64,000 bases of DNA, from the NCBI RefSeq assembly GCF_024753245.1, contig NZ_JANUGX010000010.1, forward strand, positions 1 to 64,000, read 5' to 3'. The position numbers and the translations under genes are program-made. Numbering within the stretch: the first letter of the stretch is position 1; the number at the start of each line of letters is the position of its first letter. This document shows, piece by piece, positions 46,114-54,241 of this stretch. A model generated the notes under the pieces. The model was given only the letters and a program-made list of their open reading frames with translations. It did no database searches and was not told the origin of the DNA. The stretch comes from Massilia norwichensis. Its GTDB lineage: Bacteria; Pseudomonadota; Gammaproteobacteria; Burkholderiales; Burkholderiaceae_D.

Positions 46114-47031
46114 ATGACACCACGAGAACAGACGCAAGACCAGCAGGCGCAAGAACGCCAGCTGCGCGAGAGCCATGGCCACCTCGTGATCATCGGCGGC
46201 CACGAAGACCGCAAGCGCGACAAGGAAATCCTGACCCGCTTCGTCGAACTCTCCGGCGGCGCGGACGCGAAGATCGTCGTGATCTCGGCCGCCAGCACGG
46301 TGGCCGACGAGATGTGGCAGATCTACGACAAGGCCTTCGGCGAACTGGGCGTCGCCACGCGCGTGCACCTGCACCTGCAGAGCCGCCAGGACGCCAACGA
46401 CGAAGCGCACATCAAGGACATCCTGGACGCCACCGGCATCTTCATGACCGGCGGCGACCAGAAGCGCCTGCTGGCCATCATCGGCGGCACCGCCCTCGAC
46501 CACCGCATGCACGAAGCGCTCAAGCTGCGCGGCGCCTGCATCGGCGGCACCAGCGCCGGCGCCTCGGCGATGTCCGGCCACATGCTGGCCCAGGGCCGCG
46601 CCGAGCTGCATCCCGAAAAAGGTTCGGTCAGCCTCGGCGCCGGCCTGGGCTTCCTGCACAAGATGGTGGTCGACCAGCACTTCTCGGAACGCCAGCGCCT
46701 GTCTCGCCTGCTGTCGGTGGTGGCGCAGAACCCGTATTTGCAGGGCATCGGCATCGACGAGGACACCGCGCTGGTGATCGAACGCGGGGTCGGCATCGAG
46801 GTGCTGGGCGAAGGCGCGGTCACCATCGTCGACGGCCGCAACATGAGCACCAACATCGCCGAGATCAAGGACAACGAAACCCCGGAACTGATCGACGTGC
46901 GCCTGCACCTGCTCCCCAGCGGCAGCAAGTACCGGTTGCCCTCCGCGGACGGCGCGCCTGAAGACCGCCGCATCCCGCAACCGCTGCTCGAGTTTTTGGA
47001 AAATGTAACGAAACGGAATCCGCTCTCATGA
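46114..47031 (+). CDS. cphB: Cyanophycinase
   Basis: A 305-residue serine exopeptidase of family S51 that releases beta-Asp-Arg from cyanophycin. The nucleophile is Ser147 in IGGTSAGASAM. The N-terminal HLVIIGGHEDRKRD and the MVVDQHFSERQRLSRL region are typical. An additional N-terminal tail of about 20 Gln/Arg-rich residues is present. It lies 11 bases after iaaA and overlaps the synthetase start (ATGA, 47028-47031), so degradation and synthesis are encoded in one transcript. Confidence 0.94.
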   Translation: MTPREQTQDQQAQERQLRESHGHLVIIGGHEDRKRDKEILTRFVELSGGADAKIVVISAASTVADEMWQIYDKAFGELGVATRVHLHLQSRQDANDEAHIKDILDATGIFMTGGDQKRLLAIIGGTALDHRMHEALKLRGACIGGTSAGASAMSGHMLAQGRAELHPEKGSVSLGAGLGFLHKMVVDQHFSERQRLSRLLSVVAQNPYLQGIGIDEDTALVIERGVGIEVLGEGAVTIVDGRNMSTNIAEIKDNETPELIDVRLHLLPSGSKYRLPSADGAPEDRRIPQPLLEFLENVTKRNPLS

Positions 47032-49631
47032 GAATCATCGAACAACGCTTCCTGCGCGGCCCCAATTTTTACGCCGCCACCCCTTGCCTGATGGCCGTGC
47101 TTGAGGGCGAACACACCAGCATTCCCGGCCTCGGCGCACGCCTGCTGGAACAGCTGCCGGAGATGGCGCCGGAATCCGCGGCGCGCCTGTCCGACTGCAG
47201 CTCGCCGATCGAGGCGCTGGAGCCGGTCACGATGGAACTGCAGCGCCTGGCCGGCGCCGCCGGCAGCTTCAGCCTGAGCGCGGCCGTGGCCGGCAAACCG
47301 GAACAGCTGCGCGTGGTCTGCGGCTACACCACCGAACAGGTGGCCGGCGCCGCCCTGCGCACGGCGCGCGACATGATCGCCGCCCTCGCCGCCCACGAAG
47401 CCTTCGACCACGCTGCAGCACTCGAAGAACTGAAGGAAACCGCCCAGGATTACGCGATCGGCACCAGTACCGGCGCCGTCGTCAACGCCGCCCACAAGCG
47501 TGGTATTCCGAGCCTGCGCCTGACCGACCAGGCCAACCTGTTCCAGCTGGGCTGGGGCAGCAAGCAGAAGCGCCTGCAGGCGACCATCACCGGCGCCACC
47601 AACAACATCGCGGTCGGCATCGCCAGCGACAAGCAGCTGACCAAGACCTTGCTCGACCAGGCCGGCTGCCCGGTCCCGGCCGGCGAAACCGTCACCAGCC
47701 TGGCCGCGGCCCAGCGCGTTGCGCGCAGGTTAAGCGCAAGCGGCGGCACGGTGACGATCAAGCCGCTGGACGCCAACCAGGGCAAGGGCGTGACCACCAC
47801 CTGCACCACGCCGGAAGAAGTCGAGCGCGCCTTCGAGTTCGCGCGCAAGTACGGCCGCCACGTCATCGTCGAGGAATACCTGCGCGGACGCGACTACCGC
47901 GTGCTGGTCACCGGGAAGAAGATCGCCGCCGCGTCCTGGCGCCGTCCGCCGCACGTGACCGGCGACGGCGTGCACACGATCCGCGAACTGGTCGAGATCG
48001 AGAACCGCAACCCGGCGCGCGGCGACGGTCACACCAACATCCTGACCAGGATCCCGCTCGACGCCATCGCCGAACAGGTGCTGGCGAAAGCCGGCTACAC
48101 GTTTGACGCCGTGCCGCCGGAAGGCGAATCGGTCGACCTGCGCGGCAATGCCAACCTGTCCACCGGCGGCACCGCCGAGGACGTGACCGACCTGCTGCCG
48201 GAAGAAACCCGCGAGATCTGCATCCGCGCCGCCCGCACCATCGGCCTGGACGTGGCCGGCATCGACATCGTCTGCCAGGACATCGCGCAACCGCTGCGCG
48301 AGCAGCGCGGCGGCATCATCGAAGTCAACGCGGCGCCGGGCATCCGCATGCACCAGTACCCGAGCCGCGGTACCCCGCGCGACGCCGGCGGCGCCATCGT
48401 CGATGCCCTGTTCGGCGAGGACGACGGCCGCATTCCGGTGATCGGCGTGACCGGCACCAACGGCAAGACCACCACCACCCTCCTGATCGCGCACGCGGCC
48501 CGCATGGCCGGCCTGCGCACCGGCGTCACCACGACCGAGGGCGTGTTCGTCGACGGCCAGCAGATCGCCAAGGGCGACTGCACCGGCTATCGCTCGGCGC
48601 GCAGCGTGCTGACCTCGCCGGACGTCGACTTCGCGGTGCTGGAGACGGCGCGCGGCGGTATCCTCAAGCGCGGCCTGGCCTACGACCGCTGCGACGTGGC
48701 GGTGGTGCTGAATGTATCGGCCGACCACCTGGGCCTGGACGGCGTCGACACGGTCGAAGAGCTGGCCAAAGTGAAGGCAGTCGTGGCCCAGCGTGCCTCG
48801 CGCGCCGTGGTGCTGAATGCCGAGGACGACCATTGCGTGGCGATGGCGGCCAGCCTGGCCGACGGCGTCGAGGTGCTGTACTTCTCGCTGGACGCCGACA
48901 ATCCGGTCCTGCTGCGCCACCTGGACAACGGCGGCCGCGCGGTCTACCTCGAAGACAACGCCATCGTGCTGGCCGACGGCACCCGTCACCAAGCCATCGC
49001 CGACGTGCGCCAGCTGCCGGTGACGCTCAAGGGCGCGGCCCGCTACAACATCGCCAACAGCCTGGCCGCCGCCGCCGCGCTGGTCGCCAGCGGCTTCGGC
49101 AACGCCGAGATCGAAGATGGCCTGCGCAGCTTCGTCTCCGACTGGAAGAACAATCCGCTGCGCTCGAACCTGTTCGACGTCGACGGCGTGACCGTGATCG
49201 TCGATTACGCCCACAACAGCGCCGCCTACGCCGCGCTGGCCGAGACCGCGCGCGCGATGACGCCTGGCCGCCTGGTCGGCGTGGTAGCGGCGCCGGGCGA
49301 CCGCCGCGATGCCGACCTGGTCGACATCGGCGCGACCTGCGCGGCCGGCTTCGACGAGCTGGTGGTCTATGAGACCGAGAACCGCGGGCGTGAATCGGGT
49401 TCGGTGGCGGCCAAGCTGGTCGAAGGGATCAGGCTGGCCAAGTTCGAGGAAGACCACCTGCGCGTGGAACTGGACGTGCACGAGGCGATCCGCGCCGGCC
49501 TGGCACGCTGCGAGAAGGGTGATGTACTGCTGTTCGGCTGCGGCTCGGATATCAGCGAGCTGCTGGAGGCGATCCGGCCGACGTCGCCGGAGGTGGCGAA
49601 GCGGATCGAGACCGAGGCGGCTTCCGTGTGA
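47028..49631 (+). CDS. cphA: Cyanophycin synthetase, paralog in the cphB operon
   Basis: An 867-residue ATP-dependent ligase making multi-L-arginyl-poly-L-aspartate. The N-terminal domain starts MRIIEQRFLRGPNFYA. An ATP-grasp domain (about 165-465) adds Asp to the backbone, and a Mur-ligase-like domain (about 470-867) with P-loop TGTNGKTTTTLL near 474 adds Arg side chains. It resembles the second synthetase at 51513-54149 throughout but is clearly divergent. Several Burkholderiales carry two such paralogs (CphA and CphA'); which is the primer-independent one cannot be told here. Confidence 0.93.
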   Translation: MRIIEQRFLRGPNFYAATPCLMAVLEGEHTSIPGLGARLLEQLPEMAPESAARLSDCSSPIEALEPVTMELQRLAGAAGSFSLSAAVAGKPEQLRVVCGYTTEQVAGAALRTARDMIAALAAHEAFDHAAALEELKETAQDYAIGTSTGAVVNAAHKRGIPSLRLTDQANLFQLGWGSKQKRLQATITGATNNIAVGIASDKQLTKTLLDQAGCPVPAGETVTSLAAAQRVARRLSASGGTVTIKPLDANQGKGVTTTCTTPEEVERAFEFARKYGRHVIVEEYLRGRDYRVLVTGKKIAAASWRRPPHVTGDGVHTIRELVEIENRNPARGDGHTNILTRIPLDAIAEQVLAKAGYTFDAVPPEGESVDLRGNANLSTGGTAEDVTDLLPEETREICIRAARTIGLDVAGIDIVCQDIAQPLREQRGGIIEVNAAPGIRMHQYPSRGTPRDAGGAIVDALFGEDDGRIPVIGVTGTNGKTTTTLLIAHAARMAGLRTGVTTTEGVFVDGQQIAKGDCTGYRSARSVLTSPDVDFAVLETARGGILKRGLAYDRCDVAVVLNVSADHLGLDGVDTVEELAKVKAVVAQRASRAVVLNAEDDHCVAMAASLADGVEVLYFSLDADNPVLLRHLDNGGRAVYLEDNAIVLADGTRHQAIADVRQLPVTLKGAARYNIANSLAAAAALVASGFGNAEIEDGLRSFVSDWKNNPLRSNLFDVDGVTVIVDYAHNSAAYAALAETARAMTPGRLVGVVAAPGDRRDADLVDIGATCAAGFDELVVYETENRGRESGSVAAKLVEGIRLAKFEEDHLRVELDVHEAIRAGLARCEKGDVLLFGCGSDISELLEAIRPTSPEVAKRIETEAASV

Positions 49632-49635
49632 GGAC

Positions 49636-49672
49636 ATAATCTTTCATCAGGCGGCGCTTGATGAAAGATTAT
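49636..49672. terminator. Perfect hairpin between convergent genes
   Basis: ATAATCTTTCATCA (49636-49649) and TGATGAAAGATTAT (49659-49672) pair over 14 bp with a 9-base GC-rich loop. It starts 4 bases after the synthetase stop and lies 14 bases before the end of the convergent gene. It is AT-rich in GC-rich surroundings and probably stops transcription both ways. Confidence 0.6.
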
Positions 49673-49686
49673 TGCAAGCCCAGCAT

Positions 49687-50130
49687 TTACTTCATCACTT
49701 TTTCTTGCGGCTTCTCCCACAGGAGGAAATGAGCATTCGACGTTGAACCCATCGCCTTGACGAAAAGGCGATTGTCGAAGCCAGGCAGGCGGCGCTGCAT
49801 CTCGACCAGTATGGCCTGATCCCCGGCCGCACCCTGCGGGTACACCAGCACAAGCTCACCGGCACGGCCATGGAGGCCGATAAACACATCGTCGACGAAC
49901 GGTCCCTCATCAGTCGTGGTCACCCCGACCCTGCTCAGATCCTCCCAGGAGATCGCGCGGCGCTGCCCATCCGGGTAGTCTGCCGAGATTCCCCCATCAT
50001 CGAAACTTACGACCACTTGCGCTCCGCGCCCCGAGGCGCGACCGGCGCCCTGCCGTACACGATGGCGCGATGCAATCGCCAGGGCCACGAACGCCAGGAT
50101 GCCCACTAGTACGAGTACATGTTGTGCCAT
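49687..50130 (-). CDS. Membrane-anchored protein of unknown function
   Basis: A 147-residue protein with one N-terminal transmembrane segment (about 4-22), a short basic linker and a soluble domain. The domain begins VVVSFDDGGISADYPDGQ, followed by ISWEDLSRVGVTTTDEGPF and VDDVFIGLHG; the strand pattern suggests a PH-like or small beta fold. I recognise no named family. GGGGGAG lies 6 bases before the ATG at 50130. It is divergent from the TetR gene, with paired palindromes between, so it is a likely TetR target. Confidence 0.7.
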   Translation of the reverse strand: MAQHVLVLVGILAFVALAIASRHRVRQGAGRASGRGAQVVVSFDDGGISADYPDGQRRAISWEDLSRVGVTTTDEGPFVDDVFIGLHGRAGELVLVYPQGAAGDQAILVEMQRRLPGFDNRLFVKAMGSTSNAHFLLWEKPQEKVMK

Positions 50131-50164
50131 GTTGTTCTCCCCCTGAGAGGATGAATTGATCATG

Positions 50165-50242
50165 TTGGTCACGCAACCAATATTGATCACGATAGCTTGG
50201 CAACCGGAGTAAAGCAAGCTATATTTGGATGATCAACCAAAT
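50165..50242. promoter_or_regulatory. Paired palindromes between divergent unknown gene and TetR gene
   Basis: TTGGTCACGCAACCAA (50165-50180) and TTGGATGATCAACCAA (50225-50240) share TTGG...CAACCAA. The second extends to a 20-base near-perfect palindrome at 50223-50242. Between them ATAGCTTG (50192-50199) and CAAGCTAT (50215-50222) form an 8-bp inverted repeat. The TetR start is 12 bases past the last palindrome. TetR binding is inferred. Confidence 0.6.
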
Positions 50243-50253
50243 TTCTCACTAAC

Positions 50254-50883
50254 ATGCCCCGCACGCCGAATACCGCTGAACGACGCCGCCAGATCGTGAT
50301 TGCGCTGCACGCTGTCATGGCTGAACACGGCTATGAGAGGGCCAGTATCCAGGCCATCGCAAGACAGGCCGGCTTGGCGCCGGGACTGATTCATTATCAT
50401 TTCAAGAATAAGGAAGAAATCCTGCTGGAGCTGGTCAAGACGCTTGCCGATGTTGCCCAGGCGCGCTACAGCGAGCTGACTGCGCAGGCAAGGTCTCCGG
50501 ACGAAAGGCTGAAGGCCTTCCTCGACGCGCGGCTCGGCACAGGAGCAGGCGCCGATCCGCAGGCGGTGGCTGCCTGGGTCATGGTCGGGGCGGAGGCCGT
50601 GCGCCAGCCACAGGTGCGGCAGGCCTACCAACAGGTGCTGGCCGCCGAGCTGGCGCAGCTACAAGGGCTGCTCACAGCCTGCCTCGCAGATCGGGGCAAG
50701 ACTACGGCTCGCGTCTCGCTCCTCGCCGCATCCTTGCTCGCTTTCATGGAGGGCGCCTTCCAGCTCGCCAGCGCCGCGCGTGAATTGATGCCAAGGGAAT
50801 ACGCGGCGGGTATGGCACTCCGAATTGTCGACCGCTTCATCGATGCCGAACCAACAAGCGACGATTCACCCGGAAAGGTTTGA
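50254..50883 (+). CDS. TetR/AcrR family transcriptional regulator
   Basis: A 209-residue repressor with an N-terminal helix-turn-helix (about 10-55, ASIQAIARQAGLAPGLIHYHFKNKEE) and a helical ligand-binding C-terminal domain containing VAAWVMVGAEAVRQPQV, reminiscent of the BetI-like subgroup. The ligand is unknown. It is followed after 1 base by the HD-domain gene, so the two are co-expressed. It sits between the two cyanophycin synthetase genes. Confidence 0.88.
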   Translation: MPRTPNTAERRRQIVIALHAVMAEHGYERASIQAIARQAGLAPGLIHYHFKNKEEILLELVKTLADVAQARYSELTAQARSPDERLKAFLDARLGTGAGADPQAVAAWVMVGAEAVRQPQVRQAYQQVLAAELAQLQGLLTACLADRGKTTARVSLLAASLLAFMEGAFQLASAARELMPREYAAGMALRIVDRFIDAEPTSDDSPGKV

Positions 50884-50884
50884 G

Positions 50885-51508
50885 ATGGAACATTGGGACG
50901 CGCGCTGGCGCCGCACCTGGCAGGACCTTGCCCTGCCCTTACCTGAGTCGAAGCATGCGTCGGGCCTCGCCGACCTTCTGGCCCGCTACCGCGAACCGCA
51001 ACGCCACTATCACACACTGCAGCACCTTGGCGAATCCTTTGCTGTCCTCGATAGCCTGCTGCATACGGCGGCCCAGCCGGGCGAGCTCGCCCTGGCTCTA
51101 TGGTTCCACGATGCGATCCACGACGTCCGACGTCACGACAACGAGCAGCGCAGCGCAGAACTAGCGCTGGCATGCCTGGCAGCTGTGGGCGCTACGCCGC
51201 CACTGATGCGCCGGGTCTGGGAGCTCATCTTGGCGACCCGTCACCACGAGGCAGCCAGCGACCCCGACCTGGCGATCCTGCTGGACGCCGACCTCGCCAT
51301 CCTGGGCGCACCGCGGGTACGCTTTGCCGAGTACGAGGACCAGGTCCGTACCGAATACGCGCATGTACCGCAGGATGCCTGGGCAGAGGGGCGCGCGAAA
51401 GTATTGCACCGGTTCCTCGCGCGCCCGCGCATCTACACGACGCCGGCGATCTTCACGCGGCTCGAAGACCAGGCAAGGACCAACCTCCGGTGTAGCCTGG
51501 CGATCTAG
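50885..51508 (+). CDS. HD-domain metal-dependent hydrolase (COG4339 type)
   Basis: A 207-residue predicted phosphohydrolase. Metal-ligand motifs are seen in order: RHYHTLQHLGE, the HD pair in ALWFHDAIHD, RHHEAASDPD and LLDADLAILG, followed by YEDQVRTEYAHVP. This is the pattern of the COG4339 group, of unknown substrate. The ATG at 50885 directly follows the TetR stop and has AAAGG upstream; an in-frame start 60 bases earlier lies inside tetR. It ends 4 bases from the convergent cyanophycin synthetase stop. Confidence 0.8.
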   Translation: MEHWDARWRRTWQDLALPLPESKHASGLADLLARYREPQRHYHTLQHLGESFAVLDSLLHTAAQPGELALALWFHDAIHDVRRHDNEQRSAELALACLAAVGATPPLMRRVWELILATRHHEAASDPDLAILLDADLAILGAPRVRFAEYEDQVRTEYAHVPQDAWAEGRAKVLHRFLARPRIYTTPAIFTRLEDQARTNLRCSLAI

Positions 51509-51512
51509 AGCC

Positions 51513-54149
51513 TCACCCCGCCTGCGCCGCAATCCGCTCCGCACTCTCCGGATCCATCTCCCGGATCGCATCGACAAACACCTGCAGCGAAGACCCGCAG
51601 GCAAACACCAGCACATCCCCACGCTCGCACAAGGACAGGCCCAGGCGGATCGCCTCCCCCACCTCCAGTTCGCGGTGCAGGGTATCGGTCTTGCCGACCA
51701 CCTCTTCCGCGCCCTGCACGATCAGGTCGACCGCGCCGCCATAGGCGCGCCCACGGCTCGACGATTCGTAGATCACCAGCTCGTCGAAGCGCGACGCGCA
51801 CACACGGCCGACCTCGACCAGGTCTTCGTCGCGGCGGTCGCCGGGCGCGGTGACGATGCCGACCAGGTTCCCCGGCAGCAGCGAGCGCGCCATCTCGGCC
51901 AGGGCCTTGTAGGCGGCCGGGTTGTGAGCGTAGTCGACGATCACCGTCACGCCGCGCACCTCGAACACATTGGTGCGCAGCGGGTTGGTCTTGCCATCGC
52001 TCACAAAAGTAGACAGGCCGGTGGCGATCTGCAGGTTCGAGAAGCCGGCCGCCATCAACGCGGCCGCCGCTGCCAGGCCGTTGGCGATGTTGTAGCGCGC
52101 GCGGCCACCCATCGAAATCGGCATGCTTTCCACGCGCAGCAGTTCCTGGTGCACGTTGCCGTCGGCCAGCACCAGCGCATTGTCCTGCAGGTAGGCGGCG
52201 CGCCCACCCTCTTCCAGGTGGCGCAGCAGCACCGGCTCGTCCGGGTTCATCGAGAAGTAGACCAGCTCGACGTCCGGGCGCACGCGGCGCGCCATCGCCA
52301 CGCACAGCGGGTCTTCCGCGTTCAGCACCGCGGCGCGGCTGGCCGAGAGCGGCACCACGGCTTTCACCTGGGCCAGGTCTTCGATGGTCTCGATGCCGTC
52401 CAGGCCCAGGTGGTCGGGCGAGACGTTCAGGCAGATGCCGACGTCGCAGCGGTCGAAGGCCAGGCCGCGCTTGAGGATGCCGCCGCGCGCCGTCTCCAGC
52501 ACCGCCACTTCCACGTCGGGCGAAGCCAGCACGGTGCGCGCCGACCAGTAGCCGGTGCAGTCGCCCTTGGTGATCTGCTTGCCGTCGACGTAGACGCCGT
52601 GGGTGGTGGTGGCGCCGGTCACGCGGCCCGCCAGGCGCACCGTGTGGGCCATCAGCAGCGTGGTCGTGGTCTTGCCGTTGGTGCCGGTGCAGGCGATGAT
52701 CGGGATGCGGCCGTCCGAGTTGCCCAGCAGGCCCTCGACGATGGCGTCGCCGGCGTCGCGCGGCTCGCCGCTGCTGGGATATTGGTGCATGCGGATGCCG
52801 GGCGCCGCGTTCACTTCGATCACGGCGCCGCCCTGGGCCGCCAGCGGCAGGCTGATGTCGCGGCAGACGATGTCGATGCCGGCCACGTCGAGGCCGATCT
52901 TGCTGGCTGCGCGCACGCAGATCTGGCGCGTGGTTTCCGGCAGCAGGTCGGTCACGTCTTCGGCGGTGCCGCCGGTCGACAGGTTGGCGTTGCCGCGCAA
53001 CTCGACGGTGATGCCCTCGGCCGGTACCGCATCCGGCGCGTAGCCCTGCTTGCGCAGGATGTCTTCGGCATGGGCGTCGAGCGCGATCTGGGTCAGGATG
53101 TTGGTGTGGCCTTCGCCGCGCGCCGGGTTGCGGTTCTCGATCGCAACCAGTTCGCGGATGCTGTGGCGGCCGTCGCCGACCACGTGCGCCGGACGGCGGC
53201 AGGATGCCGCGGCGACCCGGCCGGCGGCCACGAACACGCGGTAATCGCGTCCCTGGACATGGCGTTCGACGATGATCTTGCGCCCATGCTTGCGGGCGAA
53301 GGCATAGGCCTGCTCGACTTCTTCCGGCGTGCGGCAATCGACCGTCACGCCCTTGCCCTGGTTGGCGTCGAGCGGCTTGACGGTGACCGGCACCTTCAGC
53401 TTGCGCGCCACGCGCAGCGCATCGTCGATGTTCGTCACCGTTTCGCCTTCCGGCACCGGCACGCCGGCTTCCTGCAGCAGGGTCTTGGTCAGCTGCTTGT
53501 CGCTGGCGATGCGCACCGCGATGTTGCTGGTCTCGCCGGTGATCGTGGCCTGGATGCGCTTCTGCTTCACGCCCCAGCCGAGCTGGAACAGGTTGGCATC
53601 CTCGGTGATGCGCTGCACCGGGATGCCGCGCTCCTGGGCCGCCGCCAGCACTGCGGCGGTAGAGGTACCGATCGCGTAATGTTCGGCCAGCTCGCGCAGT
53701 TCTTCCAGGCGCGGCGCCAGGTCGAAAGAGGCGGCGCCATGCGCCAGCGCATCGACGATCTCCACCGCCAGCTGGAAGGCCGGCTGCGCCACCTTCTCGA
53801 TCTGGTAGGCGCAGACGATGCGGTACTGGCCCGGGGTACCGGCCACCGGGCGGGTGCGGCCGAAACTGGCCGGGGCGCCGGCCAGGCATTGCAGGCCCAG
53901 GGTCACGTGTTCGATCACGCGCGCGAGAAAGGTCCCTTCGCGCAGGCGCTGGGCGAAGCCGCCGGGCTGGCCGGTCGGCACCAGGTAATCGGCCAATGAC
54001 GGCAGCAGGTTCAGCAAGGCTTCGTTGAACTGCGGCAGTTCGCGCGTCGACACGCCGTACAGATCGCCGAGGTCGAGGACGGAAAGCAGGCAGGGGGTAT
54101 CCGCATGGATGTTCGGGCCACGCAGGAATCGTTGTTCGAGAATTTGCAC
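51513..54149 (-). CDS. cphA: Cyanophycin synthetase, second paralog
   Basis: An 878-residue ATP-dependent ligase with the same architecture as the protein at 47028-49631. It has an N-terminal domain (MQILEQRFLRGPNIHA), an ATP-grasp domain (about 170-480) and a Mur-ligase domain with P-loop TGTNGKTTTTLL near 490. It is on the opposite strand from the cphB operon. AAGGA lies 5 bases before the ATG. The gene directly upstream on the same strand encodes a heme-oxygenase-like diiron protein, 92 bases away with a strong hairpin in between. Confidence 0.94.
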   Translation of the reverse strand: MQILEQRFLRGPNIHADTPCLLSVLDLGDLYGVSTRELPQFNEALLNLLPSLADYLVPTGQPGGFAQRLREGTFLARVIEHVTLGLQCLAGAPASFGRTRPVAGTPGQYRIVCAYQIEKVAQPAFQLAVEIVDALAHGAASFDLAPRLEELRELAEHYAIGTSTAAVLAAAQERGIPVQRITEDANLFQLGWGVKQKRIQATITGETSNIAVRIASDKQLTKTLLQEAGVPVPEGETVTNIDDALRVARKLKVPVTVKPLDANQGKGVTVDCRTPEEVEQAYAFARKHGRKIIVERHVQGRDYRVFVAAGRVAAASCRRPAHVVGDGRHSIRELVAIENRNPARGEGHTNILTQIALDAHAEDILRKQGYAPDAVPAEGITVELRGNANLSTGGTAEDVTDLLPETTRQICVRAASKIGLDVAGIDIVCRDISLPLAAQGGAVIEVNAAPGIRMHQYPSSGEPRDAGDAIVEGLLGNSDGRIPIIACTGTNGKTTTTLLMAHTVRLAGRVTGATTTHGVYVDGKQITKGDCTGYWSARTVLASPDVEVAVLETARGGILKRGLAFDRCDVGICLNVSPDHLGLDGIETIEDLAQVKAVVPLSASRAAVLNAEDPLCVAMARRVRPDVELVYFSMNPDEPVLLRHLEEGGRAAYLQDNALVLADGNVHQELLRVESMPISMGGRARYNIANGLAAAAALMAAGFSNLQIATGLSTFVSDGKTNPLRTNVFEVRGVTVIVDYAHNPAAYKALAEMARSLLPGNLVGIVTAPGDRRDEDLVEVGRVCASRFDELVIYESSSRGRAYGGAVDLIVQGAEEVVGKTDTLHRELEVGEAIRLGLSLCERGDVLVFACGSSLQVFVDAIREMDPESAERIAAQAG

Positions 54150-54180
54150 GTGTTAGTCCTTGATCGTGAGGCTATGCGCA

Positions 54181-54214
54181 CAGCGGCGCGGAAGGAAGGC
54201 CTCCCGCGCCGCTG
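54181..54214 (-). promoter_or_regulatory. Strong hairpin in the leader of the second cyanophycin synthetase
   Basis: CAGCGGCGCGG (54181-54191) and CCGCGCCGCTG (54204-54214) form a perfect 11-bp stem with a 12-base loop. It lies between the HDO stop and the synthetase start. No T-tract follows on the minus strand, so it may be a processing or attenuation element rather than a terminator. Confidence 0.5.
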
Positions 54215-54241
54215 CAATTTACTGCGGTGTTACCGTAAAAC

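Noticed and set aside
49636..51508. Genomic island
   Set aside because: No integrase, tRNA target or direct repeats at the ends; only position and content hint at insertion.
51324..53999. 891-codon plus-strand frame opposite the second cyanophycin synthetase
   Set aside because: Mirror frame; starts inside the HD hydrolase gene and has no domain signature.
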